A stretch of DNA of 64,000 nt from JAZGGS01 sp963764825 (GTDB lineage Bacteria; Bacteroidota; Ignavibacteria; Ignavibacteriales; Ignavibacteriaceae), in assembly GCA_963764825.1 (NCBI GenBank), contig CAVXUA010000009.1:213980-277979 (forward strand), in the 5' to 3' direction. The notes beneath the pieces are model-generated. The model had not been told where the DNA came from. It did not search any database and saw only the letters and a program-made list of their open reading frames with translations. Below, piece by piece: positions 52,357-61,378 of the stretch. Every line of letters begins with the position of its first letter. The first letter of the stretch is position 1. A program made the position numbers and the translations under genes.

Positions 52357-52409
52357 TAACAATAAATGCTTATCTTGAAATTTTATCAAATAAACATAAG
52401 GAAATTATT

Positions 52410-52719
52410 ATGGAAGGTTTAGGCCTTTTAATGCTCATATATGTTTTTGTGCTGGCTATTTTTGTTGGCTTCGAGCTTATAACAAAAGTTCCGCCCACAT
52501 TGCATACGCCTTTAATGTCCGGATCGAATGCTATTTCCGGAATTACCATAGTTGGTGCTTTATTAAGCGCAGGACTTGGTGAATTGACGATCAGTACCAT
52601 ACTTGGAGTAGTTGCAATTAGTTTTTGCAACTATAAATGTTGTTGGAGGTTTTTTGGTAACTGATAGAATGCTCAAAATGTTTAAAAAGCCGTCTCGGTC
52701 CGGCTCAGACGGAAAGTGA
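52410..52719 (+). CDS. pntAB: NAD(P) transhydrogenase subunit alpha, part 2 (membrane), one frameshift
   Basis: About 103 residues with three hydrophobic helices: LMLIYVFVLAIFVGFEL, PPTLHTPLMSGSNAISGITI and ILGVVAISF. A shift near 52630 restores ATINVVGGFLVTDRMLKMFK and the end SGSDGK, with stop TGA 52717-52719. This is the usual small membrane alpha-2 chain in organisms with a three-gene transhydrogenase. It lies 54 bp after pntAA and 8 bp before pntB. Confidence 0.92.
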
Positions 52720-52727
52720 GTTAAAAA

Positions 52728-54119
52728 ATGGAAATTGTATTATACCTGGTTTATTTAATTGCATCAGTTCTCTTCATTTTTGGAATAAAAAAATTAAGTT
52801 CACCTAAAACTGCGCGCCGTGGGAATCAACTTTCTGCTTTGGGTATGCTGCTTGCAATTGTAGTAACCTTATTCGATCAGAAAATATTAACGTATGAATA
52901 TATAATTTTAGGTTTAGTTGTTGGTTCTGCGATTGGTGCGCTTATGGCGTACAAAGTGCAGATGACCGGAATGCCGCAGATGGTTGGTTTGTTAAATGGT
53001 TTCGGCGGCGGAGCTTCTGCTCTTGTAGCTTTTGCAGAGTATGATAAACTTTTGGTAAGCGGTGCAAATTTTGAAATTGCAACTACAACTACAATCATCT
53101 TAAGTATACTAATCGGTTCTGTTACATTTACAGGTTCGCTTATTGCTTTTGGAAAACTGCAGGGAATTGTTACAGGAAAAGTTGTAAAATATCCGTTGCA
53201 GCATCCTCTTAATGCATTATTCCTGCTTGCTGTTGCGGCTGCAGGAGTAATGGTTGTATTAAATCCTACTCAAATAAATTTAGTGCTTGGTATTGTTGGA
53301 GTTTCGCTTTTACTTGGTGTTCTTCTGGTTCTTCCAATCGGCGGAGCAGATATGCCAGTTGCAATATCATTATTAAACTCTTACTCAGGTTTGGCTGCAT
53401 CGATGACAGGATTTGTACTGCAAAATAATATGCTGATTATTGCAGGCGCTTTTGTTGGTGCATCAGGAATTATTCTTACACTTATTATGTGCAGGGGAAT
53501 GAACCGCTCGCTGATGAACGTTGTGCTTGGTGGATGGGCTTCTGCCGGTGCTGGAGGACCTGCCGCAGAAGGTACTACACCAAAAGGTGATGTTAAATCT
53601 GTTGATGCTGAAGAACTTGCAATGATTCTTGACAGCGCAAGCAATGTTATAATTATTCCTGGTTACGGAATGGCTGTTGCACAGGCACAGCACGCTGTTA
53701 GGGATTTAATGAACGTGCTCGAAAAGAAAGGTGTAAATGTTCGATTTGCTATTCATCCTGTTGCAGGAAGAATGCCCGGGCATATGAACGTGCTGCTTGC
53801 TGAAGCGCAGGTTCCTTACGATAAACTTATGTCGCTTGAAGAAATAAATGATGATTTCCCGAACACTGATGTTGCAATAATAATTGGTGCGAATGATGTT
53901 GTTAACCCTGCTGCACGGCACGATCAAAGCTCTCCGATTTACGGTATGCCAATTCTTAATTCTGATTATTCTAAAACAGTTGTAATAAATAAACGCTCTA
54001 TGAATGTTGGTTATGCAGGAATTGATAACGAGCTATTCTTCTATCCAAATGCGCTTATGTATTTTGGTGATGCGAAAGAAGCGATGAGTAAGTTAACAAA
54101 TGAATTAAAAGAGCTTTAA
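52728..54119 (+). CDS. pntB: NAD(P) transhydrogenase subunit beta
   Basis: Intact, 463 residues. About nine membrane helices contain PQMVGLLNGFGGGASALVAF and PIGGADMPVAISLLNSYSG. Then comes the NADP-binding dIII domain with IIPGYGMAVAQAQHAVRDL, HPVAGRMPGHMNVLLAEA, IIGANDVVNPAA and VINKRSMNVGYAGIDNELF. With PntAA and PntAB it couples proton entry to NADPH formation at the inner membrane. It is the only one of the three genes without a frameshift. Confidence 0.96.
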   Translation: MEIVLYLVYLIASVLFIFGIKKLSSPKTARRGNQLSALGMLLAIVVTLFDQKILTYEYIILGLVVGSAIGALMAYKVQMTGMPQMVGLLNGFGGGASALVAFAEYDKLLVSGANFEIATTTTIILSILIGSVTFTGSLIAFGKLQGIVTGKVVKYPLQHPLNALFLLAVAAAGVMVVLNPTQINLVLGIVGVSLLLGVLLVLPIGGADMPVAISLLNSYSGLAASMTGFVLQNNMLIIAGAFVGASGIILTLIMCRGMNRSLMNVVLGGWASAGAGGPAAEGTTPKGDVKSVDAEELAMILDSASNVIIIPGYGMAVAQAQHAVRDLMNVLEKKGVNVRFAIHPVAGRMPGHMNVLLAEAQVPYDKLMSLEEINDDFPNTDVAIIIGANDVVNPAARHDQSSPIYGMPILNSDYSKTVVINKRSMNVGYAGIDNELFFYPNALMYFGDAKEAMSKLTNELKEL

Positions 54120-54155
54120 GAAAATAGTTTATAATCGTTTAACTCATCCGAAATT

Positions 54156-54185
54156 AACCCCCTGTAATTTTTATTGCGGGAGGTT
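54156..54185 (+). terminator. Possible terminator after pntB
   Basis: AACCCCC and GGG-A-GGTT pair over seven bases with one bulged A, then TTTT. The loop is long (about 15 nt), so it is a weak candidate 37 bp after the pntB stop. Confidence 0.4.
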
Positions 54186-54321
54186 TTAAAGTTTTAAATT
54201 CCATTCGGATCTAATTTTAACAATGCTTTAACTAAGATTTAATAGTAATTGCCTTCAAATTATCATTTTATATTTATGTAATCAATTTTCAATATAAAAT
54301 CGAAATTAAAAGGAACTAGTT

Positions 54322-54561
54322 ATGAAGATAGACTGGACTGAGTATATTAACCAAACATTAAATGTAACACTCCACGAAAATTACGGAGCAACAAAGGATC
54401 CTAAAACCGAAAAGCCGCTTTACGAAATTGTTTTTAAAACCGGAAAGCTTATTAGTGCTTATGATGACGGGATACTGCTTGAAGCACAGCGAGAGGATCA
54501 GGTTGTAGGAATTTTCATTCCACACAGTTCAATTAAATGTGTGGAAATTTTTGATTTTTAA
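54322..54561 (+). CDS. Small conserved-looking protein, Sm-like
   Basis: An intact 79-residue cytoplasmic protein with AAAGGAACT before the ATG. The second half (FKTGKLISAYDDGILLEAQ, then VVGIFIPHSSIKCVEIF) has the strand-turn pattern of an Sm/Hfq-like barrel, where a variable Sm1-like part is followed by an IPxSSI strand. This is a shape-based guess. It lies 12 bp upstream of the DUF5103 gene and is probably co-transcribed with it. Function unknown. Confidence 0.65.
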   Translation: MKIDWTEYINQTLNVTLHENYGATKDPKTEKPLYEIVFKTGKLISAYDDGILLEAQREDQVVGIFIPHSSIKCVEIFDF

Positions 54562-54573
54562 AAGGGGTCACTA

Positions 54574-55808
54574 TTGAAATATTTATTTGCAGCAGTTGCA
54601 CTTCTATTTCTTACAGAAATATCATTTACACAATCCGTAAACGATTTTGAAGTAAAAAGTTTAAACGTATATACCACAGCGAGTAAAACCTCTCTTCCTG
54701 TTGTAGCAGCGGGCAGCCGACTTATAATTGAGTTTGATGTACAAGCGGAATTCATTCCAAATATGAATATTGTTTTCAGGTTTTGCGATAAAGGATGGAC
54801 TCCCGCAAAAAATGTTTTCCTGCTTAATAATTTGAACAGCACCGCATACTTCCTCGATTTTGAATATCTTCCATCAACAGTAGAGGAAGCTGATTACCAT
54901 TTTAGAGGAGAATACCCGAACAATAAAGATGATGTTCGTTTTCCTTTTTCCGGTAAATGGAGATTCTATCTTACCGATACGCAGGATACATCAATTGTTT
55001 ATGCAACGGGAAAATTTTTATATGTTAAACAGGAAGTGCCGCTAAGTATAAAAGTTAAGCGTGATGAGCTTGAAGATAAAAATTATTGGCCGGTAGAGCT
55101 TGCAAAAGCAATTAATGTAACTACAAATTTCAGTTTGCCCGCAACAGTTTCATCCTTCCTTTGTAAACAAAATTGAGATAATAGAAAACCATAGAATTTA
55201 TAATCCAATTATTGTGGATAGGTCTATCGAATACACTCTGCAGAAAATTTGAATGGGATGCAAACCGTAAATTCACTTTTATTGCAAGGGATATACAGGC
55301 AGGTAATGAATTCAGTCAGGTTGATTTGAGAAATCATAATATATTCAGCGCTAAAGATGTTAAAGCACAATTAGATGGTTTGGAATTTTCACGTTTCTTC
55401 ATTCCGCCGACAAATAAAGATTTGAATGGAGGAATGTTGTTTGCAGATTTTAAAGATACTTATTCAACTTATCTTAATGTTACATTTTCAATCCGTCCGC
55501 CGGATGATGTTTACGGCGATGTTTTTTTAGTTGGTGCTTTTAATAACTGGAATCTCTCACTCGATTATAAAATGAAAAAGGAAGCTGGAATAAGTTCGAT
55601 TACAATTCCATTAAAGCGAGGAATTTACGATTACCAGTATGTTGCTGCTGATGTAATAAATGGTGATATTGTAAATGATGATTGGCTTGTGCTGGAAGGA
55701 AATACATGGGTTAATAAAAAAGAATTTGATGTATTTCTTTATTATAACGAGCCCAATTTAGGCGGATATGAAAGAATAATTGGTTATAAAAGAATTACAG
55801 CAAATTAA
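54574..55808 (+). CDS. DUF5103-type secreted protein, one frameshift
   Basis: TTG 54574 follows AAAGGGGTC. The signal peptide is KYLFAAVALLFLTEISFTQS. DUF5103-like blocks are FRFCDKGWTPAKNVFL, FPFSGKWRFYLTDTQD and, after a shift near 55160, RDIQAGNEFSQVDLRNHN, DDVYGDVFLVGAFNNWNL, PLKRGIYDYQYVAAD and NEPNLGGYERIIGYKR. About 410 residues is the usual size. Members have one or two immunoglobulin-like beta-sandwiches (the GAFNNW block recalls carbohydrate-binding modules) and are common Bacteroidota periplasmic or outer-membrane proteins of unknown role. Confidence 0.78.
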
Positions 55809-55813
55809 ATTTT

Positions 55814-56806
55814 ATGGATAAATTAAAAGTTGGAGTAATTGGTACAGGACATCTTGGTAAGCTTCATACAAAGATGTTTGCAGAAATAGAAAACTGTGAA
55901 CTGGTTGGTATTTATGATTCAAATTCTGATCAAGCAAAAAAGGTTTCAGAGGAATTTAAAGTACAAGCTGCAAATTCAATTGATGAATTGCTTGGTAAAG
56001 TTGATGCGGTTTCCATTGCTGCAATAACAAGCGCGCATTATGAGATTGCCAAAAAATGTTTTGAAAAGGGTAATACACGTTTTCGTTGAAAAGCCAATCA
56101 CCGCAACCATCCCGCAGGCGGAAGAGCTTGTTAAAATTTCGAATGATAAAAAATTGAATTTACAGGTTGGGCATATTGAAAGATTTAATCCTGCGCTTGT
56201 TTCCATGGAAAAATATATGCTTGAGCCGAAGTTTATTCAGACAGACAGGTTAGCACAGTTTAATCCACGAGGAACTGATGTGGCGGTTGTTCTAGATTTA
56301 ATGATTCACGATATTGATATAATTTTAAGTCTAGTAAAAAGTGATGTAAAAGATGTTCATGCAAACGGTGTTGCAATTGTTTCAGATACACTTGATATTG
56401 CAAATGCACGAATTCAATTTGAAAACGGTGCAGTTGCAAATGTAACTGCAAGCAGGATATCGCAAAAGAAAATGCGAAAGATGAGAATCTTTCAGCAGGA
56501 TGGATACATTGCTCTCGATTTTGTAACAGGCGTTGCAGAACTGTTTCGCTTAATGCCGGTTGATAGTGAAGATTCACCTTCATATATCCCGCTTGGAGAA
56601 ATTGGTGTTGGAGATAAAAAAAGAAAACTGGTTTACGAACAGCCGAAACAGAAAGAAATTAATGCATTAAAATATGAACTCCAGCTTTTTATTAATTCGG
56701 TTTTAAATAATGAAAAGCCGGTTGTTTCAGGCGAAGATGGTTTAAGAGCTTTAAAAGTTGCAGAAATAATAATTCAAAAAATAGAAAAATCACAAAAGGG
56801 ATATAG
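55814..56806 (+). CDS. Gfo/Idh/MocA-family NAD(P)-dependent oxidoreductase, frameshifts
   Basis: The Rossmann motif VGVIGTGHLGKLHTKMF is at the N-terminus. Next comes AAITSAHYEIAKKCFEKG and, after a shift near 56075, HVFVEKPITATIPQAEEL. The block LQVGHIERFNPALVSME is typical of UDP-GlcNAc 3-dehydrogenase-like (GnnA-type) members, which modify lipid A sugars. LDLMIHDIDIILSLV is the catalytic His-Asp region. The written frame runs on into the next gene; a one-base shift in the AAAAGGG run ends it at TAG 56804-56806. The nearby lptD supports an envelope role, but the substrate is inference. Confidence 0.83.
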
Positions 56807-56807
56807 C

Positions 56808-57523
56808 ATGAAAAAAATACTTTTACTTTCAGCTCTGTTAATGTTTTCATTTACTAGCTGTAGCATTTACAAAACAATTACAAATCTTTCCCGTCTTCAA
56901 TTTAAACTTGGAGATATAAATGGTTTTAATGTAAACGGAATAGATATTTCAAATAAATCGAAGCTGGCGTGATTTTAGCCCACTGGAAATAATAAATCTT
57001 TCATCAATTGTTACTTCAGGAAAATTACCGATTTCTTTCACACTTAATGTTGAAGCAAAAAATCCAAATGATGGAACAGGCGGTTATAAAAAAACTGATG
57101 CGACACTTAAAGCCTTTCCTTGGCGTTTGCAGATTGATAACAAGGAAACAATTTCCGGAAATATTGCTTCTCCAGTAGCAGTTCCGGGAACGGGTGAAGT
57201 TTCGTTAATTCCAATTCAAATAAATTTTGATCTTATGCAGTTTATTCAAAACCAGGGCTACGAATCATTATTAAATCTTGTTCTTGCTTTAGGTGGGCAG
57301 CAAGGTTCAGCAGCAAGATTAACTATTGTTTGCAGATCCTACAGTTAGCACAATGCTGGGTGATATAAACTATCCCGGTGAATTAAAGATAGTTGATCAC
57401 TCAATTTTACTAATTAAGTTTTTAAGGATAATGTTCAAAACACAAGAAATAGTGATCAGAACAATACTATTGATCAAATTTAAAATTGAGATCATTTCGC
57501 TCATCGCGAATGACGGATACTAA
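56808..57523 (+). CDS. Lipoprotein, LEA14-like, frameshifted
   Basis: MKKILLLSALLMFSFTSCS is a lipoprotein signal with lipobox FTSC. A shift near 56965 leads into RDFSPLEIINLSSIVTSGK, SFTLNVEAKNPND and, after a further shift near 57335, FADPTVSTMLGDINYPGEL. The VEAKNPN block resembles the LEA14/WHy beta-sandwich (N-P-N after a strand), seen in many bacterial envelope lipoproteins. The true stop is unclear: conservation seems to end near IVDHS at about 57400, and the last 40 codons of the open frame look like non-coding AT-rich DNA. Confidence 0.65.
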
Positions 57524-57661
57524 GTATTAGTTTGAAAACCCGAACAAAGTGAGATATTTTGATTTTATTTCTGCGAAAATCCAACTGCAACAAATTAATC
57601 AATCTGATCGTCTTAAAATTATGCAGTACCCTTAGTTCAAGCATATTCTTATCTTTCCGGT

Positions 57662-60223
57662 ATGAAATATCTTCTGTTAGCAAACATCATTTTAATCATT
57701 TACCATCAGTCTGTTCGCACAGCAGAAGCGATACAAAGCTGGTAGTTCCTGCCGATACATTATTCAGCATTATTAATGATACATTAGCCGTAGAAGAAAT
57801 TGAACGCAAATCAGATGTTGATACGGTGGTTTATGCTAATGCAACCGATTCATTAATCTTTTTTGTAAAAGATAAGAAGATGGCTATTTACGGCGAAGGA
57901 AAAATTAAATACAAAACAACCGAGATAAACAGCGCAAATATTATTGTTGATTTTGAAAATTATAAAATTGATGCAACAGGTGTTCCTAAAGATTCTGCTT
58001 CCACTGAACTTACAGGCACGCCGGTTTTAGTTGAAGGTAGTGAAACTTACGAAGGCAGAAAGATGACGTACAATTTTAAAACCGGGCAGGGCTCATTTTC
58101 AATGGCTGATACAGAAATTGAAGGTGCATTTTATCATGGCGAAAGAATTAAAAAAGTAAGTAAAGATACTTATTTTATTGAAGATGGAATTTACACAACA
58201 TGCGATGCAGATTGCCCGCATTATCATATCTATTCTCCTAAAATGAAAGTTATACAGGAAGAACAATTGGCGGCTGAGTGGATCTTTTTGCATTTTGGTG
58301 AGGTTCCTATTCCTATTCCTATTCCATTTGCTGTCCTTCCTTTACAATCAGGCAGGCGCTCCGGTTTAATTGCACCGACTTTTGGCAGCGATGCAACTTT
58401 CGGAACATACTTTGGCAGGTTCGGCTACTTTTGGGCAATGAGTGATTACATGGATTGGAACATAACAGCCGATTATTACACACGCGGAAGTTATCAATTT
58501 AAATAGCAAGTTCCGGTATGTTAAGCGTTATAATTTTTCCGGCAACATCGAAGGTTCATATTCTGATTTTTTACGCGGCGAATCAACCGATCCTAATTTT
58601 AGTGAACAAATTGACTGGCGATTAAGATGGTTTCATAATCAAACACTTACACCGACATTAAGATTTGATGCAAACCTGGAATTTGCAACAAAAAATTATT
58701 TAACGCGTAACGTTGCCAATTTTAATGATCTATTGAGGAATGAAATTATCTCTAATGCTACTCTCTCTAAAACATGGGATGAATCGGGCAACAGTGCAAC
58801 TATAAACTATAGCCGAAGACAAGTTATTCAAACAAATGATATTTACGAAGTACTGCCGAGTGTATCCTTCAGGAAAGCGCAAAGTTATCCTTTCAGAAGT
58901 GAATCTTCAGGGCAGGATAAAAGCTGGTACGAGTTATTTGGATATTCTTATTCAGGACAGTTTCAGAACAACAGGAATAAAGTTGATGGTGAGTTGAAAA
59001 TTCGCGGTGGAATTAAACATAACATCAATGCAGATATGTCGCCGAAATTTGGTTATTTTAGTTTTTCACCCTCCTTCAGGTACGAAGAAAAATGGTATAA
59101 CAAACAGATTGAAAAAAAATTCTTGATCTTCTTTTACAGGAAGCGATTCTGTTATTACAAATGATGTAAGAGAAAATTGATTTTGTAAGAACTTTTAGTG
59201 TTGGCGTGGGTACTTCAACAAAGTTTTACGGAATGTTTAATTCTATAATTCCCGGCATAAGTGCCATGCGGCATACTGTAACTCCAGGTTTAAGCTATAG
59301 TTATCGTCCAGATTTTTCAGAACCAAAATGGGGTTATTACGGAGAGTATACTGCTCGTTGATGGTTCAAAAGTTAAATATAATAGATTTGAGCGCGAGAT
59401 CTTTGGTGGTGCAACTTCCGGCGAACAGCAGAACCTTAATTTTTCTATGGGGAATAATTTTGAGATGAAAACCATTGCCGATCCAACCGATACAACTTCT
59501 AAAGAAAATAAAATACAACTACTTAATCTTACTGCGGGGATGAGTTACAACTTTGCAGCAGATTCACTTAACTTTTCCGATTTAAGATTAACTTACAGAA
59601 CGCAGATAAGTGATATTTTTGATCTCTCCGGCTCTTCAAGTTTTACACCATATGATTACGCATCCGGCAAGTTGCTCGCATAAATAAATTTCTGGTTGAT
59701 GAAGGTAAAGGACTATTAAGAATGACTAACCTCAATTTTTCTGTAACCACACGTCTTTCGGGTGATAAGTTAAAATCTGAAGAAACCGGTGAAGACCTTC
59801 TGCCTACAAACGAAATTGATGAATTTGGTCTCGGTTCTGCAGACAGGAATGTTTACCAGGGAATTTATACTGATCGTGATCCTGATTTTAATGTTCCATG
59901 GGATATCGCTTTAACCTATAATTACAACTTATCAAAACCAACTCCTGAGCTAGAATCTAAGTTTTCTAATTTAAGCGGGAGTCTTAATTTTAACTTAACG
60001 CCTAAGTGGAAATTTTCGGTTACAGGAAGCTACGATATTGAAAATGATGAATTTGCTGCTCCGCAAATTCGGATTTCCCGCGATTTGCATTGCTGGATTA
60101 TGAACTTTACATGGAACCCAATTGGTACTTACACAGGATTTAGGTTTGAAGATAAGGGTTAAAGCTCCGCAGCTGCAAGATCTTAAGATTACCAAACAAA
60201 ATCAGTTTTATAATACCAGGTAA
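57662..60223 (+). CDS. lptD: LPS-assembly protein LptD/OstA-like, multiple frameshifts
   Basis: ATG 57662 gives a signal peptide (MKYLLLANIILIIYHQSV); a shift near 57715 enters the long frame. The OstA/LptA-like jellyroll includes KMAIYGEGKIKYKTTEINSA and FYHGERIKKVSKDTYFIEDG. The diagnostic FGEVPIPIPIPFAVLPL and GRRSGLIAPTFGSD mark entry to the C-terminal outer-membrane barrel. Four to six shifts follow; a last one near 60155 restores IRVKAPQLQDLKITKQNQFY and the stop at 60221-60223. The total of about 850 residues fits Bacteroidota LptD, which inserts lipopolysaccharide into the outer leaflet. A short hexamer repeat near 58305 encodes the Pro-Ile run. Confidence 0.85.
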
Positions 60224-60250
60224 TAATAATTTTGTAAGAAGAAATTCTGA

Positions 60251-60703
60251 ATGAGACAGTACATAGTTGATGGAAATAATCTAATCGGCAAACTTCCTTC
60301 TTTAAAGATCCTCCAAAAAAAGGATAAGCAGGGAAGCAGAGAAAAACTTGCGTTTATGATCGATAACTATTTCAGCCATAAGAATGCTAAGGTTTCTCTT
60401 CACTTTGATGGCCATCCTAAAGAACCTATAAGAATTAATAATGCAAGCATAGTATATTCTAATAATGTTACTGCTGATGAAATGATAAAGAACCAGGTTG
60501 ATAAAAGTAAAAATCCGAGAAACATTATTGTTATTACATCAGATAATAATTTAACTGAATATGCGCGTGTTTGCAGCAGTACCGTAATTAATTGCGAAGA
60601 TTTTGCAAAAGATATTCTTCACCAAAAAGATGGCGATGAGGAAAAAAAGAGAATAGAAGAAATGAACAATAATGAAGAATTTAAAAAGCTGTTTGGGATA
60701 TAG
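60251..60703 (+). CDS. YacP-like NYN-domain protein
   Basis: An intact 150-residue protein. The NYN/PIN-like RNase fold is indicated by YIVDGNNLIGK at the N-terminus, SLHFDGHP, IVYSNNVTADEMIKNQVD and IIVITSDNNLTEYARVCSS. These hold the acidic residues expected for metal-dependent RNA cleavage. A charged C-terminal helix ends EEFKKLFGI. YacP-type members (PF05991) are associated with RNA turnover. It follows lptD by 27 bp. Confidence 0.82.
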   Translation: MRQYIVDGNNLIGKLPSLKILQKKDKQGSREKLAFMIDNYFSHKNAKVSLHFDGHPKEPIRINNASIVYSNNVTADEMIKNQVDKSKNPRNIIVITSDNNLTEYARVCSSTVINCEDFAKDILHQKDGDEEKKRIEEMNNNEEFKKLFGI

Positions 60704-61378
60704 CACTCCAAAAACCTATTTCCCACGATTCAAAATATTTTTTTTTGCTATCTGCTCAAAAAAATATCTGTGCAGGCTTATATAGACTAAAAAGGACTTT
60801 TGCCAGATTATTAAATAGCCAAGCAAAGAATGCACCTACTATCAATCCATCAACAAATCCCCAGATTAAACTAATTTAACCTCGAATCCAACTATAGGAA
60901 TATCCCAGATAGATTTTCCCTAATTTTTCAATTGTTGTACCTGATGCATCGAAAGCAAGAAGCCAATAAGTCACAAATAAAATAGCTAAGCCTCAAACAA
61001 TACCGCAAGTTAGAGCAAAAGCTTTTGCATTTAGATTCATACATCCTCCTTTTAAAAGATTATTATTGTTCGTCCATTTAAAAAAAGTGATATTCGCTTT
61101 CAGATTCCAATAAATTTTATTTAAAATAAAAGATTTTATCTGTTTGCCGATTTGATAATAATCCTATTTTTTTTCTGTTTACTCTTTGCATCTGAAAAAA
61201 ATATTCTTACATTAGCATCATAATAATTTTGTTTACCACTTGATGAACTTCCAATAGTTCTTCTGTTATTTTGTATGGGGTATCCGGAAATGCTGATTAG
61301 CTCTTCAACAGAGAAAATCAATGCTTATTTTATTTCGAAAAAGTTAATTGTTAAATTATTAATTAAACAGGAGCAAAT
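60704..61378. other. Gene-poor stretch with a decayed gene and a small ORF
   Basis: 675 bp between the NYN gene and the last T9SS gene. It holds the holin-like pseudogene (60756-61040) and a 61-codon minus-strand ORF at 61136-61321 (MIFSVEELISISGYPI, then GKQNYYDANVRIFFSDAKSK). That ORF has no clear ribosome site or family, but part of it resembles the window's right edge. Nothing else was recognised. Confidence 0.5.
60756..61040 (-). pseudogene. Holin-like small membrane protein with two nonsense codons
   Basis: From ATG 61040, with a perfect AGGAGG seven bases upstream, 94 codons can be read to TGA 60756-60758. It starts MNLNAKAFALTCGIV, then TGA, GLAILFVTYWLLAFDASG, GKIYLGYSYSWIRG, TAA, ISLIWGFVDGLIVGAFFAWL and FNNLA. 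The layout matches small two- or three-helix proteins that databases often label bacteriophage holin (usual pattern ALTCGIVWGL, GLIWGFVDGLIGGAIFAWLYN). By that pattern the TGA replaces Trp and the TAA replaces Leu, each one base change. The label holin is historical; no phage genes are near. Confidence 0.7.

Noticed and set aside
58305..58330. TTCCTA-type hexamer microsatellite as a phase-variation tract in lptD
   Set aside because: Only about three to four units, in frame, encoding the Pro-Ile run of a conserved LptD motif; a hexamer change would not switch frame.
60993..60995. TGA recoded as Trp
   Set aside because: Several genes in the window end in TGA (for example the SDR at 25083 and pntAB at 52719), and the same gene also has a TAA, so recoding is not supported.
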